Assembly (NCBI GenBank): GCA_000237975.1
Contig: CP003179.1
Location: 2,386,270 to 2,450,269 of the forward strand
Direction: 5' to 3'
Origin: Sulfobacillus acidophilus DSM 10332
GTDB lineage: Bacteria; Bacillota; Sulfobacillia; Sulfobacillales; Sulfobacillaceae
DNA: 64,000 nucleotides
Shown: positions 1 through 8,911 of the stretch, piece after piece
How positions within the stretch are numbered: position 1 is the first letter of the stretch
How the letters are laid out: the number at the start of each line of letters is the position of its first letter
The notes under the pieces: model-generated
The model's input: only the letters and a program-made list of their open reading frames with translations
Database searches by the model: none
What the model was told of the DNA's origin: nothing
Program-made: the position numbers and the translations under genes

Positions 1-2
1 TT

Positions 3-335
3 TGGGGCGGCGCTAGCCCAAGTACCGGCTTTGACTGTTCCGGTTTGGTGCAATATGTGTTAGGTCAGGTCGGCATTCCGATTGGACGTACCACGTGGGC
101 CCAATATGCCGACGTGAATAAAATCCCGGTTTCCCAATTGGCACCAGGCGATCTGGTGTTTTTTAGCACCTATGCCCCGGGAGCGTCGCACGTCGGTATT
201 TACATCGGCAGTTATCCCGCCCTTGGCTACCAAGCCGCGTTTGTGGATGCTCCGGCCCCGGGTCAATCGGTGATGGTTCAAAACTTCAACAATCCCTATT
301 GGCAAAGCCATTTTATCGGCGCCGGCACCCCCTAA
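3..335 (+). CDS. NlpC/P60-family cell-wall endopeptidase, C-terminal part (5' end outside window)
   Basis: The frame is open from the window edge and ends at TAA 333-335, so only the last ~110 residues are present. It carries the NlpC/P60 signature: WGGASP, then TGFDCSG with the catalytic Cys, and about 50 residues later ASHVGIYIG with the catalytic His. Family members cleave D-Glu to diamino-acid bonds in peptidoglycan outside the membrane, usually behind a signal peptide and SH3 or LysM domains, which cannot be seen here. A hairpin with a T-run follows the stop. The assignment of the domain is secure; the substrate and the N-terminal architecture are unknown. Confidence 0.85.
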   Translation, partial: WGGASPSTGFDCSGLVQYVLGQVGIPIGRTTWAQYADVNKIPVSQLAPGDLVFFSTYAPGASHVGIYIGSYPALGYQAAFVDAPAPGQSVMVQNFNNPYWQSHFIGAGTP

Positions 336-355
336 AACCGCGAGGTACCGCCGAG

Positions 356-401
356 TCATCGCCCGGGACCCGCGAAGTCGGCCCCGCGGCGATGATTTTT
401 T
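356..401 (+). terminator. Rho-independent terminator after the NlpC/P60 gene
   Basis: TCATCGCC (356-363) pairs with GGCGATGA (388-395) around a GC-rich loop that can fold further, followed directly by a run of six T. It sits 20 bases after the stop codon. Confidence 0.7.
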
Positions 402-823
402 ATGATGGGTAGCCTCGGCTTCGATCGATATGCACACTACGACCGCGATAAAGACACCCCTTTATTGTCACTAGGGAGCGGAATCCCTTGAATTAAGTGG
501 ACACGCGTAAAGATCTTCAAGGTGATAAGAGCCGGACCGTGCGGCCCGGCGGTAACTCCCCACGCGCGGCGATCCTCGAGAGGAATTGCTTCCCGGTTAT
601 TTCCAAGGCATGTACCAGTTGGTCGACTTTCCACATGCTTACGCCCGCGACATACGCTTCGCGAAGCATAGCGACCAACGTTCCGACGGCGAGGTTCAAA
701 CCTTCGATGGAGGCATCGCATTATGTGGCAAATACCCATCTCGAGTTTTCCCCACCCGTATGGACTCTAACGATGACCCGTAACACATGGTGCGAACGAC
801 CTCCGTATTTTCGTGATTTCGGC
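402..823. other. Gene-poor, eroded stretch
   Basis: No intact gene is visible in these ~420 bases. Several short open frames exist on both strands but they show no domain and no ribosome-binding site. The only recognisable content is a transposase-like fragment on the minus strand (517-720). The stretch separates the NlpC/P60 gene from an MFS gene of different base composition and is best read as decayed accessory DNA. Confidence 0.5.
517..720 (-). pseudogene. IS256-family (mutator-type) transposase remnant
   Basis: The minus-strand frame between a stop at 721-723 and 517 contains LREAYVAGVSMWKVDQLVHAL followed by an alpha-helical stretch ending in SRIAA. This resembles the conserved IS256/mutator segment in which an EAYVxGVSTRKVDxLVxALG helix precedes SxVSRI. 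Here the TR of the motif is MW, the flanking catalytic DDE regions are missing on both sides, and stops bound the fragment. It is therefore a short internal remnant, not a functional transposase. The similarity is judged by eye and is the only evidence. Confidence 0.45.
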
Positions 824-2026
824 TCATAACGTTCCCCGGACTTGTGGCCAAAACGCTACTGCAAATCCACCCCCGATAAGGAAGAGCCCCCCACCAAGTC
901 CGCCCATCAAATAGCGCAGAGAGAGATGGTTAACGAATATCAGTGTGAAACTATTACCAATTACGGCTGCGGCGTAGAAGATGCTTTTCTGCAAGGCCGC
1001 AACCGTTCCGGCATTGCTAGGATTTGTTATCCGGAAAATAAATTGTTTATAACGCGCGAACAATACGGCGTTAAACATGCCAACTATAAGGTTGCTCCCA
1101 ATAACCCACAGGATTCCGTTACTCATTGCATATAAGAGAAGACCAGCACCTTGCCCTAAGAAACCCAGAAGGATGCCACGACTACCTTTTGTCGAAACAC
1201 TTATCCAAGGAAGCCAAGAGAAAATTCCAAGACCTACCCCCCAGGCGGCTGAAGCATAACCATAAACTAATATTGACAAACGTAACGCATGCAACACGTA
1301 ACTGAGGTCGATAGCCGAATAGATAGCCATCACACCATAAAAGAGCGCCATAAAAATTGTTAGCGCCAACATTGATTTTTGAAGCAAAAGTTGGATGCTC
1401 TTGACGAGCGCGATGCGTCCTTTGGACTCTAAGTCAACCGGATCCGGGCCAATATTGCGAATGAACAGGAACAACGTCCCGGACAACATATAAGAACCGG
1501 CATCGATAAGTAACACGACACTAACAGAAAAATGCTGAAGGGCTACTGATGCTGTTACAGGGCCGATAATCATTGCCACTCCGGCTATCGTCTCCAACTG
1601 TTCTGATATCTTTTGTCGGGCGCTCTCGTTAGGGAAAAGGCTCGACAAGATTGACCAGAACGATTGGCTAAACAGCTGATCCCCAAAGGACAGCAATCCG
1701 ACCATGATTAAATCGGAGACCAAACCCAAATGTCCACGCCATGCAATTATCCCCAAAGTGCACGCCCGAAGAGCATCCGCTAAGACAACCACCGGGCGCT
1801 TGGCGGTTATCCTACTCGTAAGAACGCCCACCACGGGTGCAAATAAAATGTTGCCGAGAAGTCGGATTAGGGCTACGAAAGCGAATCCTGTAAAACCGGC
1901 AAGCTTATAGGATACGAGTCCTAAAGCCATATAACTGAACCAGTTTCCAGCACCAGAAATGCTCGTTGCCGTCAGGATTACGTTAGCGTCTCGACGAATC
2001 GCCCCGGTATCCCCGAATATATCCAT
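824..2026 (-). CDS. MFS transporter, DHA3-like drug/metabolite exporter family
   Basis: About 400 residues with roughly 11-12 hydrophobic segments. The N-terminus (NWFSYMALGLVSYKLAG) and the segment FAPVVGVLTSRITAKRPVVVLADALRA fit the TM1 and loop 2-3 region of DHA3-type MFS exporters, which use proton antiport to expel small molecules. Substrate unknown. The frame is open further upstream to 2281, but those residues are not membrane-like and overlap an eroded gene on the other strand; ATG 2026 gives a normal N-terminus, and ATG 2068 behind GGTGGT is an alternative. The gene is visibly more AT-rich than its neighbours, which suggests recent acquisition. Confidence 0.75.
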   Translation of the reverse strand: MDIFGDTGAIRRDANVILTATSISGAGNWFSYMALGLVSYKLAGFTGFAFVALIRLLGNILFAPVVGVLTSRITAKRPVVVLADALRACTLGIIAWRGHLGLVSDLIMVGLLSFGDQLFSQSFWSILSSLFPNESARQKISEQLETIAGVAMIIGPVTASVALQHFSVSVVLLIDAGSYMLSGTLFLFIRNIGPDPVDLESKGRIALVKSIQLLLQKSMLALTIFMALFYGVMAIYSAIDLSYVLHALRLSILVYGYASAAWGVGLGIFSWLPWISVSTKGSRGILLGFLGQGAGLLLYAMSNGILWVIGSNLIVGMFNAVLFARYKQFIFRITNPSNAGTVAALQKSIFYAAAVIGNSFTLIFVNHLSLRYLMGGLGGGLFLIGGGFAVAFWPQVRGTL

Positions 2027-2194
2027 ATTAATGAATATTGTAACGCTAATATGAGTCCAAAGCACCATTACCACCGGGCAGTCCAATATCGGATGCGAAT
2101 ATCTGTCAATTAACGAGTACGATGGGACGGCGGTTCTCTGGGTCAATGGCGGACTACCCCAGAATTCGCCCATCGCAGGTCCCGTCAGCGTCGA

Positions 2195-2939
2195 ATGTAT
2201 CCCGCCGCAGACAGCCCGATGATGCGGACGACGATGGACGCGATTCGGGATCGCATGCGGACCGTCTGGGAAGATATTCACACGTTAGAGGCCTCCGCCA
2301 CCCTATCGTATGGTCCGAATATACCCCACCGACCCGGTATCGGGCCTGGTGGCAGGGACCCGACCAGTGGCGACATGATTGGACCCCGACTGATCAGATG
2401 CCCATCAGTTATCGGGCACACGGTGACCACTGGGGGGTCCTGCGAAACGGGATCATATGGCATCGGGGTACGGTCGAGGATGCCCGACAAATGCAACTGA
2501 CAGCCCATAAGCTTTTGCAATATGGTCGGCCCTATCTATCTCCACAAGCGAATGCCCACCTTTGGTTATGGCTGAATCCCCCCATTTGGGCCTACTCGTT
2601 CGATTTGGTGCTCAATGTCGGCTATGTACCCGGTGTCCTCGATGCGTTTCCCCCTGATGCCCCGATTGTGCATCTGGTGGCCGCCCCGTCATGGGACCCG
2701 CATACGGACGGAGGCGCCCCGGCCGAAGTGGTCCGTTATTGGTGGGCCACGGCCTGGGACCGCGAACAGGAGTTAACCGATTATGCCCATTTTTTCAGCT
2801 GTGGGTCGATAGTCGGACCGGATTTTGTCGCCGGATTACCGCTGAGGGGACCGATGGCCGATTATGGGATCTGCGGATTGACGAACCCGTCATTAATGGG
2901 AGCGCCTTGGATCCGGCCTTTTTTCGGGGGGAATCATGA
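2195..2939 (+). pseudogene. LolA/RseB-like (outer-membrane-lipoprotein-sorting-type) protein, broken by two frameshifts
   Basis: Three frames join into one protein. Frame 1 (2195 to ~2300) gives MDAIRDRMRTVWEDIHTLEA, the typical opening of lipoprotein-sorting-like domains. Frame 2 (~2300 to ~2790) gives TRYRAWWQGPDQWRHDW through a region rich in Trp and Tyr. Frame 3 (~2795 to 2939) gives LWVDSRTGFCRRITAEGTD and then WDLRIDEPVING, the usual C-terminal LWVDPxTGLPxR strand. The second break falls at a run of six T (2790-2795). In Gram-positives such extracellular domains often accompany ECF sigma factors; none is seen here. The real 5' end is unclear and a signal peptide is missing, so it is probably also truncated. 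Confidence 0.55.
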
Positions 2940-2989
2940 AGGCCGTGGGTATTCGGTATGGATGGGGGATAGCCCGATTGGGGCGAGGG

Positions 2990-3333
2990 ATTAGCCGCGA
3001 CCCAATAACCAGAGAGCCCAATATAGGCCGCATAATGGAGGGTCGCCTGCGCCTTCAACTCATTGGCGGGATCGACACACGATCGGTCGCCTTTTGTATC
3101 CACCTTTGTATCCACCTTATATTGATTCTCATTGGTCTCCCACCATTTCGGGAAATGGGGGGTTGGGCCGTAATCGTACAGGAAAAGCCCGGCCCGATAC
3201 TCGTTGTCGGGGAAAGCGCCTGGGCCAATGCCAGCGATCCGCCACTCAACAGACTGCCGAGAAGCCCGACGATCCCAATGGAGAAAAATCGTCCATACCG
3301 CATCCACGGGTCAATCGTCTCACCATCATGCAT
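2990..3333 (-). pseudogene. Small secreted protein of unknown function, frameshifted after the signal peptide
   Basis: ATG 3333 (or 3303) starts a clear signal peptide: MRYGRFF, a hydrophobic core SIGIVGLLGSLL, then LALAQA as a cleavage site. In that frame the mature part becomes non-protein-like. Shifting frame near 3213 gives FPDNEYRAGLFLYDYGPTPH, then a conserved-looking segment with one Cys and ELKAQATLHYAAYIGL. The two halves make one plausible exported protein of about 110-120 residues. The protein family is not recognised. The C-terminal end is approximate because the frame runs into the convergent broken gene. Confidence 0.4.
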
Positions 3334-3701
3334 CGCCCCTTGTTGACTGTGGTAGCAACAATCTCAGCGTTCATTTCGCTTTCCATAACGCCAATTATAT
3401 TAGCATTAATTTACAGGAAATAGGTAAGCGGTACAAGGATAGCCCGCTATCCGGCGGACTCATCAGGGCGGGAACTCCGACAGGAATAATTCACGGGTTA
3501 AGTTGCCATAGGTGGGCGTCCATGACAAAGGTGCCTGTCATACCATTTGACCCTTTCCACGATTATGATATTGCCAACTACATTGGTGATCATAGGCCCC
3601 TGATCGATAATCGGCCACTGCAGTTGTGGTTACACTATAACCCATCGCACTGGTTCTCCGACATCGGATTCACAGGCATTCCATACTTCGTAGGACCAAT
3701 A
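3334..3701. other. Intergenic, no recognisable gene
   Basis: About 370 bases without a credible gene. A plus-strand frame to 3725 and scattered minus-strand fragments lack ribosome-binding sites and domains. On the minus strand just below 3725 a second frame reads NIGPTKYGMPVNP, which may be the lost continuation of the orphan frame next to it, but this cannot be shown. Confidence 0.4.
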
Positions 3702-4196
3702 TTACTTTCGCACCCTATATACTGACATAGCGGATATTCGCCCCCGCAACTGTATTAACACCTCCGACCCAGTCCTGCCCAGATGATTACCAGATCGACG
3801 AGCCACTACCCCATATCCGACATCATCGTTATTGGCACCAATGGCCAAGACGAGTGATGATGAATGATCACTTGACCAACCGGCCGCAAAGTCTTTTGCC
3901 GCCGTTTCGACCCATCTCTGCGACTTGGCGTAAGTATCCGTGATCTTGACGCTCCCCGTGAATCCGGATAGCTCTTGACAGCCAAAATCCCGGATGACTA
4001 TTTGTGCAAAATTCGGTGAGGTGGAGCCACCCAAGTTATACGCATACATATGTCCATGGCCGCGCCCAGGATGAACCGGCAACACGATCACGAAATGCGC
4101 GCCATCTTTATACCGGATAGGCCACCTCCTCTGCCAACATGCGACCACCCACCGGTGATTACCCCACCAACCATTAGCAGACTGTGCAGCCAACAA
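3702..4196 (-). CDS. Unknown protein, probably the C-terminal part of a decayed exported protein
   Basis: From about residue 45 the translation looks like genuine protein: GHMYAYNLGGSTSPNFAQIV, VIRDFGCQELSGFTG, then DTYAKSQRWVETAAKDFAAG and SSSLVLAIGANNDD. The first ~45 residues are Trp- and Arg-rich and unlike a normal N-terminus, no good ribosome-binding site precedes the first start, and the tail after SGNHLG looks out of frame. I do not recognise the family. The alternating pattern and Asn/Asp-rich turns suggest an extracellular globular domain. It lies in the eroded 0.4-4.4 kb region, so the gene may be non-functional. Confidence 0.35.
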   Translation of the reverse strand: MLAAQSANGWWGNHRWVVACWQRRWPIRYKDGAHFVIVLPVHPGRGHGHMYAYNLGGSTSPNFAQIVIRDFGCQELSGFTGSVKITDTYAKSQRWVETAAKDFAAGWSSDHSSSLVLAIGANNDDVGYGVVARRSGNHLGRTGSEVLIQLRGRISAMSVYRVRK

Positions 4197-4406
4197 TTTC
4201 TCAACTAGATCTACTCGCCTAGCTGAATATGGGTTTAGGTAACGTCGTACTGGCCGGAAGACAATCTAATATCCGAAATCCATGGGGACCAGACCACGTC
4301 ATTGATGCCTTCAACATGTGCGCCTCTATACCGCCATGGCTGTTCCATCGACGCATCCTATTGATGTTCAATTGATCCCTCACCGATGTCGATAGTCATT
4401 TTTTGC

Positions 4407-5933
4407 TTAAGTCGGTTGGCCTTCAATGGAGGATATTCCGGCGCCACGCGAGGTCCGGGTCATCACCCAACTCCACACCACTAATAACAAAGCCTCGACT
4501 AAAAGCAGCACCCCCCGATTAACGGCCCATCCGGGAACCCGCATGACCGTCTCGGTTACGAGCCCGCCGACCAGCACTGCGCCCAAGAGGCACCCCCAGC
4601 GGCGTGATAAGACGAGCCGGCTGATGGCTAATACCCCAAACGCGGTGGACGCCGCCAACCACATCGGATTAATGCCCCAAAGAAAGACGGTCGGCGAAAA
4701 TCCCGTAACCGCATTCGCGCCGAGTCCGACCAACACCCCGGCCACCATGGACGATAAGACGACGCTCTCCGGTAACTCGGGCCACACCATGAGCGCCAAC
4801 GTAGGTCCCACCACGGCCGCATTGCGTAACGTCAGCCCAAAGACCCGCCACCAGGCCACTTCCGCCGGCCGCCAGCTCGCATAGGCGACCATCAATACCA
4901 CCTCCAACAGGAGCGCCCATTTGGCGGCGCGGGTCCGTTCCGGTAATCGCCAGACATCTTGGCTCATGCTGACGGCTCCCGACAGCAACAACGGGCCACA
5001 CCAGCTCAGTGCCAAAGCCCACATACTGAGCGCCATCAACACCCGAAACCACATCCCACTGTGGGCAAGCATCACCATCGCAAATGCCGCTAATCCGTCG
5101 AGTTCGGGTTTTCCCACGACGAGCCGAGTCCGCATCCCGATCCAGGTGGCAAGCCCAATCACGCCCAGCAACACCACCGTCGATGCCCAGACCGCCCGCT
5201 GTCCGTGTCGGATGTTTTTCGCGCCCACGACGGCTTGAATTTCCGCTTGGGCGGAAAAAACGTTGAGCGTGTTCATACCGAACCACACCCACACTAACCC
5301 GTGACCGATACCCAAGGGGTGATAAAAAGCGGACGGCACGCTATGGACCATTCCTCCCCTCGGCCACAATTTCCACGTCGCCAATGCGAGTCCCAGACCC
5401 AACCACGCCATATTCAACCACTGGGTACGTACCAAGGACAGCATCCCGCCGAATTGGATGACCACGGCCAACACCGCGCCGGTGACCACTAGCGACCAGC
5501 CCAATCCCCAATGAAACGCCAAACGGAAGTAGACCGCAGCCGCTAGGGCATTTGACAAGGCAAAGATGGGAAAGGTCAGACCGATCACCGCCCCTGACAC
5601 CCATCGCACCCGGGAGCCAAAAACCCGGCCTAAGAGCGCGCTATTAGAGATATAATCGCGGGCACGAAACCACGGAACGAGCCACGCCACCAACACCGAC
5701 ATCAGGGCGACGCTTACGCCATACCAGACGGCCGACACGCCCGCGGTATAGGCGGTATCAATTTGCACCACGATCGACGACGCCGACCAGAGCGTCAAAA
5801 CCAACAAAAAGACCGCCCAAGCGGATAATTGACCGCCGCCGGTGTGATAGACGTCTAAGCGCGGAATCCGCTTCACCCGCCCCAAAAGCACCAACACTGC
5901 CGTATAAAGGCTAATCGCCACTCCTATGGCCAT
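4407..5933 (-). CDS. Sodium:solute symporter (SSS/SLC5) family transporter
   Basis: 508 residues with about 13 membrane segments, starting at ATG 5933 behind GAAGGAG. The fold pattern fits SSS transporters: RARDYISNSALLGRVFG in the first loop, a long Gly-rich TM4-5, and an AEIQAVVGAKNIRHGQRAVW segment, matching the QDxxQRxxAAK(D) loop that precedes TM8 in the family. These proteins import organic solutes such as proline, pantothenate, acetate or sugars with Na+. The specificity cannot be read. It is transcribed away from the neighbouring PBP gene, with 124 bases between them. Confidence 0.75.
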   Translation of the reverse strand: MAIGVAISLYTAVLVLLGRVKRIPRLDVYHTGGGQLSAWAVFLLVLTLWSASSIVVQIDTAYTAGVSAVWYGVSVALMSVLVAWLVPWFRARDYISNSALLGRVFGSRVRWVSGAVIGLTFPIFALSNALAAAVYFRLAFHWGLGWSLVVTGAVLAVVIQFGGMLSLVRTQWLNMAWLGLGLALATWKLWPRGGMVHSVPSAFYHPLGIGHGLVWVWFGMNTLNVFSAQAEIQAVVGAKNIRHGQRAVWASTVVLLGVIGLATWIGMRTRLVVGKPELDGLAAFAMVMLAHSGMWFRVLMALSMWALALSWCGPLLLSGAVSMSQDVWRLPERTRAAKWALLLEVVLMVAYASWRPAEVAWWRVFGLTLRNAAVVGPTLALMVWPELPESVVLSSMVAGVLVGLGANAVTGFSPTVFLWGINPMWLAASTAFGVLAISRLVLSRRWGCLLGAVLVGGLVTETVMRVPGWAVNRGVLLLVEALLLVVWSWVMTRTSRGAGISSIEGQPT

Positions 5934-6057
5934 TCGGCAAATCTCCTTCGTTTTTTATGATAAAGTCTATCGTATTTGTCGGGTTTTGGGAATCCCCACA
6001 TATTTGGCCAATCCGGGTTCATACTAGCAGCATACCGGCGAAGGAGGCGAACCCGCC

Positions 6058-8319
6058 ATGCGGTGTCCCCAATGCGGTCGGCGGGGATGGTGGCATCGCT
6101 GTCCCCATCGGCGCGCGCGTCTTAAGCGCATCCGTGGTGTCTTGGCGCTCGCGGGATTAGGTTTGGCCCTTTTGGGGGTTCCCCTGACCCGCGCCTGGCA
6201 TACGACCAACGTGACCCTCCCGACGCTGGCCCCCTCTCCGGGAGCGAAAATATATGATGCCGAGGGTCATCTGATTTTGCAGTTAAATAGTCAACCCGGA
6301 GTGCGCCCGATCCCCTTGACGGCGATTGCTCCGGCCCTGCCGACGGCCCTGATCGCTATTGAAGACCATGGGTTTTACCACAATCACGGGTTTGATCTCA
6401 AATCGCTGGTGCGGGCCTTTTGGGTGGATCTTACCCATCGGGCACCGGTCGAAGGGGCGAGCACGATTACCGAACAGTTGGCGAAAAACCTTTATCTCAG
6501 CGATCAAAAAACCCTGGGGCGAAAGTGGCAAGAATTTTGGCTAGGGCTTTCTCTCGCCCGCCATTATACGAAAGCGCAAATTTTGGATGCCTACTTAAAT
6601 CAAGTCTATTTCGGACATGGAGCGTACGGCATCGGAGAAGCGTCCCGCATCTATTTTGATACGTCGCCGCGCCGCCTCACCCTCCCGGAAGCCACGCTGT
6701 TGGCCGGACTGCCGCAAGCCCCGAGCCGTTATGACCCTTGGCTCCATTGGTCCCTAGCCCGTTCCCGGCAACGGGAGGTTCTCGACGCCATGGTAAAATA
6801 TCATGATTTGACCCCGGCCGAAGCCGCCCGCGTCTGGCAAAGCCCCCTGCATTTGCGCCATCCGGCGTTTAATCCGGGTAACCATTATCCCGATCCCTGG
6901 TACGTCGACTTGGTGATTGACGACCTATTGACCCACGGATTTACCGTCCAGGATCTCTACCACCAACCGCTGAAAATTTATACGGCGCTCCGGCCGCGCG
7001 TCTATGCCATCGCCAATCGTACCGTCAACCAGATAATGACCCGCGAATTCGGCCCCGCCCGACACACCTACGCGGACCACCAAGCGGCGGTCGTGGTGGA
7101 AAATCCCGCCAACGGGCACATCTGGGCGGTCATCGGTGGGCGTCGGCACTTAGCCTATGAGCAGGCGAATTTGGCGCTGTCGGCTTGGCGTTCCACCGGC
7201 TCGACCATTAAGCCGCTCCTCGATTATGCCCCGGCACTGGCCCGCGGCTATACGCCGCTCAGCGTATTGCAAGATGTCCCGACCTATCGTGGAATCAATG
7301 GCCAATCCTGGTGGCCGGCCAATGACGATTTTCTCTATCGCGGGTATTTAACGTTGGAAGATGCCTTAGCCATCTCCGACAACAATGTGGCCGTCCATCT
7401 GCTGAACCGCATCGGCATCCCCTATGCGGCCCAATTTGTCCGCACCCGCTTCGGACTTCAGCTGCCGCCGCATTTCCGCCAATCCGGCCTACAGGCGGCG
7501 CTCGGGATCGATCAAAACGTATGGAATATGACGCTCGCCTATGGCGCCCTCGCGAATCAGGGGGTGCGCCTATCCCCCATTCTGGTTACGCGCGTGGTGA
7601 AAGGGCACCGGGTCATTTACCGCGACCCGCAGCATGCCGTGAGAGCCCTAACCCCGGCCGAAGCCTATGTGCTCACCCAGATGCTGACCCGGGTATTGGA
7701 CCCGAAACCGCTGACCGGGATTGGACCCGGAGCCTGGCCGACCGGCCACGCGCTCGGAATCGGTCGCCCGGCGGCGGGCAAAACCGGTACCAGTACGGAA
7801 GAGGCCGACGCCTGGTTTATCGGCTATGAACCCCAAATGGTGGTCGGGGTGTGGGAAGGCAACCGATTGGGCGAATGGGCCCAACCCTATACCGAAACCA
7901 ACCAAGGCCCCGCTTACGGAGCTACCGTAGCCGGACCCATCTGGCGAGAGATTATGATCGACGTAAACCGGACCCTGGCCCTGACGGCAGAACCGTTTCC
8001 GCGACCGGCCGGAGTGCGTTGGGTCGCCGGCGTAAGCCGCACGTCGGGTGCGTTGAAAGGCCCCTACTGCCCGGCGAATGAAGTCGCCGGCGCCTGGATG
8101 GTGACCCAAACGGCCCCGCGGCATATCGGCCATAGCCATGTGCTCGTCCGGATACCGCTGGACCATCCCAATCAAGAGTGGCAGCCGGGTTGCGGCCCCT
8201 ATATTACCCGGGTGGCGCTGAGTCCCGAGCCCGATTGGCACCCCGGTGTCCCGAAACCGTGGGATGCTCGGAATTGGCCCCCGACCACCCTCTGTCGGCC
8301 CTCCGTCAGGATTCGATGA
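6058..8319 (+). CDS. Class A penicillin-binding protein with an N-terminal zinc-ribbon-like motif
   Basis: 753 residues; ATG 6058 is preceded by GAAGGAGG. Order: a cytoplasmic CPQCG..RCPH cluster (residues 3-17), one membrane helix (~26-43), the GT51 transglycosylase with EDHGFYHNHGFD (catalytic Glu), GASTITEQLAKNLYL and LARHYTKAQILDAYLNQVYFG, then the transpeptidase with STGSTIKP (acylated Ser), SDNN and KTGT. It polymerises and cross-links peptidoglycan on the outer face of the membrane. The end of the gene overlaps the convergent rnhB by 14 bases. The Cys cluster is unusual for this family and is shared with the paralogue at 22063. Confidence 0.93.
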   Translation: MRCPQCGRRGWWHRCPHRRARLKRIRGVLALAGLGLALLGVPLTRAWHTTNVTLPTLAPSPGAKIYDAEGHLILQLNSQPGVRPIPLTAIAPALPTALIAIEDHGFYHNHGFDLKSLVRAFWVDLTHRAPVEGASTITEQLAKNLYLSDQKTLGRKWQEFWLGLSLARHYTKAQILDAYLNQVYFGHGAYGIGEASRIYFDTSPRRLTLPEATLLAGLPQAPSRYDPWLHWSLARSRQREVLDAMVKYHDLTPAEAARVWQSPLHLRHPAFNPGNHYPDPWYVDLVIDDLLTHGFTVQDLYHQPLKIYTALRPRVYAIANRTVNQIMTREFGPARHTYADHQAAVVVENPANGHIWAVIGGRRHLAYEQANLALSAWRSTGSTIKPLLDYAPALARGYTPLSVLQDVPTYRGINGQSWWPANDDFLYRGYLTLEDALAISDNNVAVHLLNRIGIPYAAQFVRTRFGLQLPPHFRQSGLQAALGIDQNVWNMTLAYGALANQGVRLSPILVTRVVKGHRVIYRDPQHAVRALTPAEAYVLTQMLTRVLDPKPLTGIGPGAWPTGHALGIGRPAAGKTGTSTEEADAWFIGYEPQMVVGVWEGNRLGEWAQPYTETNQGPAYGATVAGPIWREIMIDVNRTLALTAEPFPRPAGVRWVAGVSRTSGALKGPYCPANEVAGAWMVTQTAPRHIGHSHVLVRIPLDHPNQEWQPGCGPYITRVALSPEPDWHPGVPKPWDARNWPPTTLCRPSVRIR

Positions 8320-8911
8320 GGTGATCGATAAAGGTTTGGCGATGTGCCGGTGACGGGCCGAACTGTCGCAATGCCGCAAGATGCTCCGGGGTGGCATACC
8401 CCTTATGGCGCTCAAATCCATACTGCGGATATTGCCGGGCCAATTCCGTCATATAGCGGTCCCGCAGCACCTTCGCCACCACGGAGGCCGCGGCGATACT
8501 CGGGGCTCGCCGGTCACCGTGAATCAAGGCCACGACGTACGAAGGCTGCCCGGGGAGTTCCATCGCATCACTCAGCACAACCTCGGGCGTAAGCGGCAAA
8601 GCCGCCAGCGCCCGCCGCATGGCCCGGCGCGAGGCCTCCAAAATGTTGATCCGTTCGATGGTGCGAGGACCCGCCGCGCCCACCCCGATGGCCAGTGCCC
8701 GCTTCACGATTTCCGGGTAAAGCCGGTTGCGCCGCGCTTCGGTCAACCGTTTGGAATCGTCCAAACCCTCCAAATCGGCCCCTGGCGGCCATAACACGGC
8801 GACCGCGACCACCGGTCCCGCCAAGGGACCCCGTCCGACTTCGTCCGTGCCCGCCACCAAAAGACCCATGTCCCAAAACGGCGTTTCAAAGAGCGGGGCT
8901 AAGGTGTTCAT
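8306..8911 (-). CDS. rnhB: Ribonuclease HII
   Basis: 201 residues, normal length. It begins with the RNase HII core [20 protein letters not shown] (catalytic Asp and Glu), then LDDSKRL, and [22 protein letters not shown] near the C-terminus. The enzyme removes RNA primers and single ribonucleotides embedded in DNA. Start ATG 8911 lies inside the end of rbgA (4-base overlap), so it is the last gene of the ylxM-ffh operon, the position it also holds in Bacillus (ylqF-rnhB). Confidence 0.95.
   Translation of the reverse strand: MNTLAPLFETPFWDMGLLVAGTDEVGRGPLAGPVVAVAVLWPPGADLEGLDDSKRLTEARRNRLYPEIVKRALAIGVGAAGPRTIERINILEASRRAMRRALAALPLTPEVVLSDAMELPGQPSYVVALIHGDRRAPSIAAASVVAKVLRDRYMTELARQYPQYGFERHKGYATPEHLAALRQFGPSPAHRQTFIDHLIES

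Noticed and set aside
2990-3333. Lactococcin-972-type bacteriocin
   Set aside because: Small secreted protein with a YxY-rich mature part, but the family's Gly-Trp-x-Tyr-Gly start and repeated Ser/His pattern are absent.
2936-3346. Plus-strand 136-codon frame
   Set aside because: Opposite strand of the signal-peptide gene; no ribosome-binding site or domain, and the minus-strand signal peptide is more convincing.
4669-5292. 207-codon minus-strand frame inside the SSS symporter
   Set aside because: Same strand as the symporter, shifted frame, no membrane segments; the symporter frame is convincing.
7648-8421. 257-codon minus-strand open frame
   Set aside because: It is the reverse of the PBP transpeptidase region; composition is Arg/Gly/Pro-rich and it has no domain.
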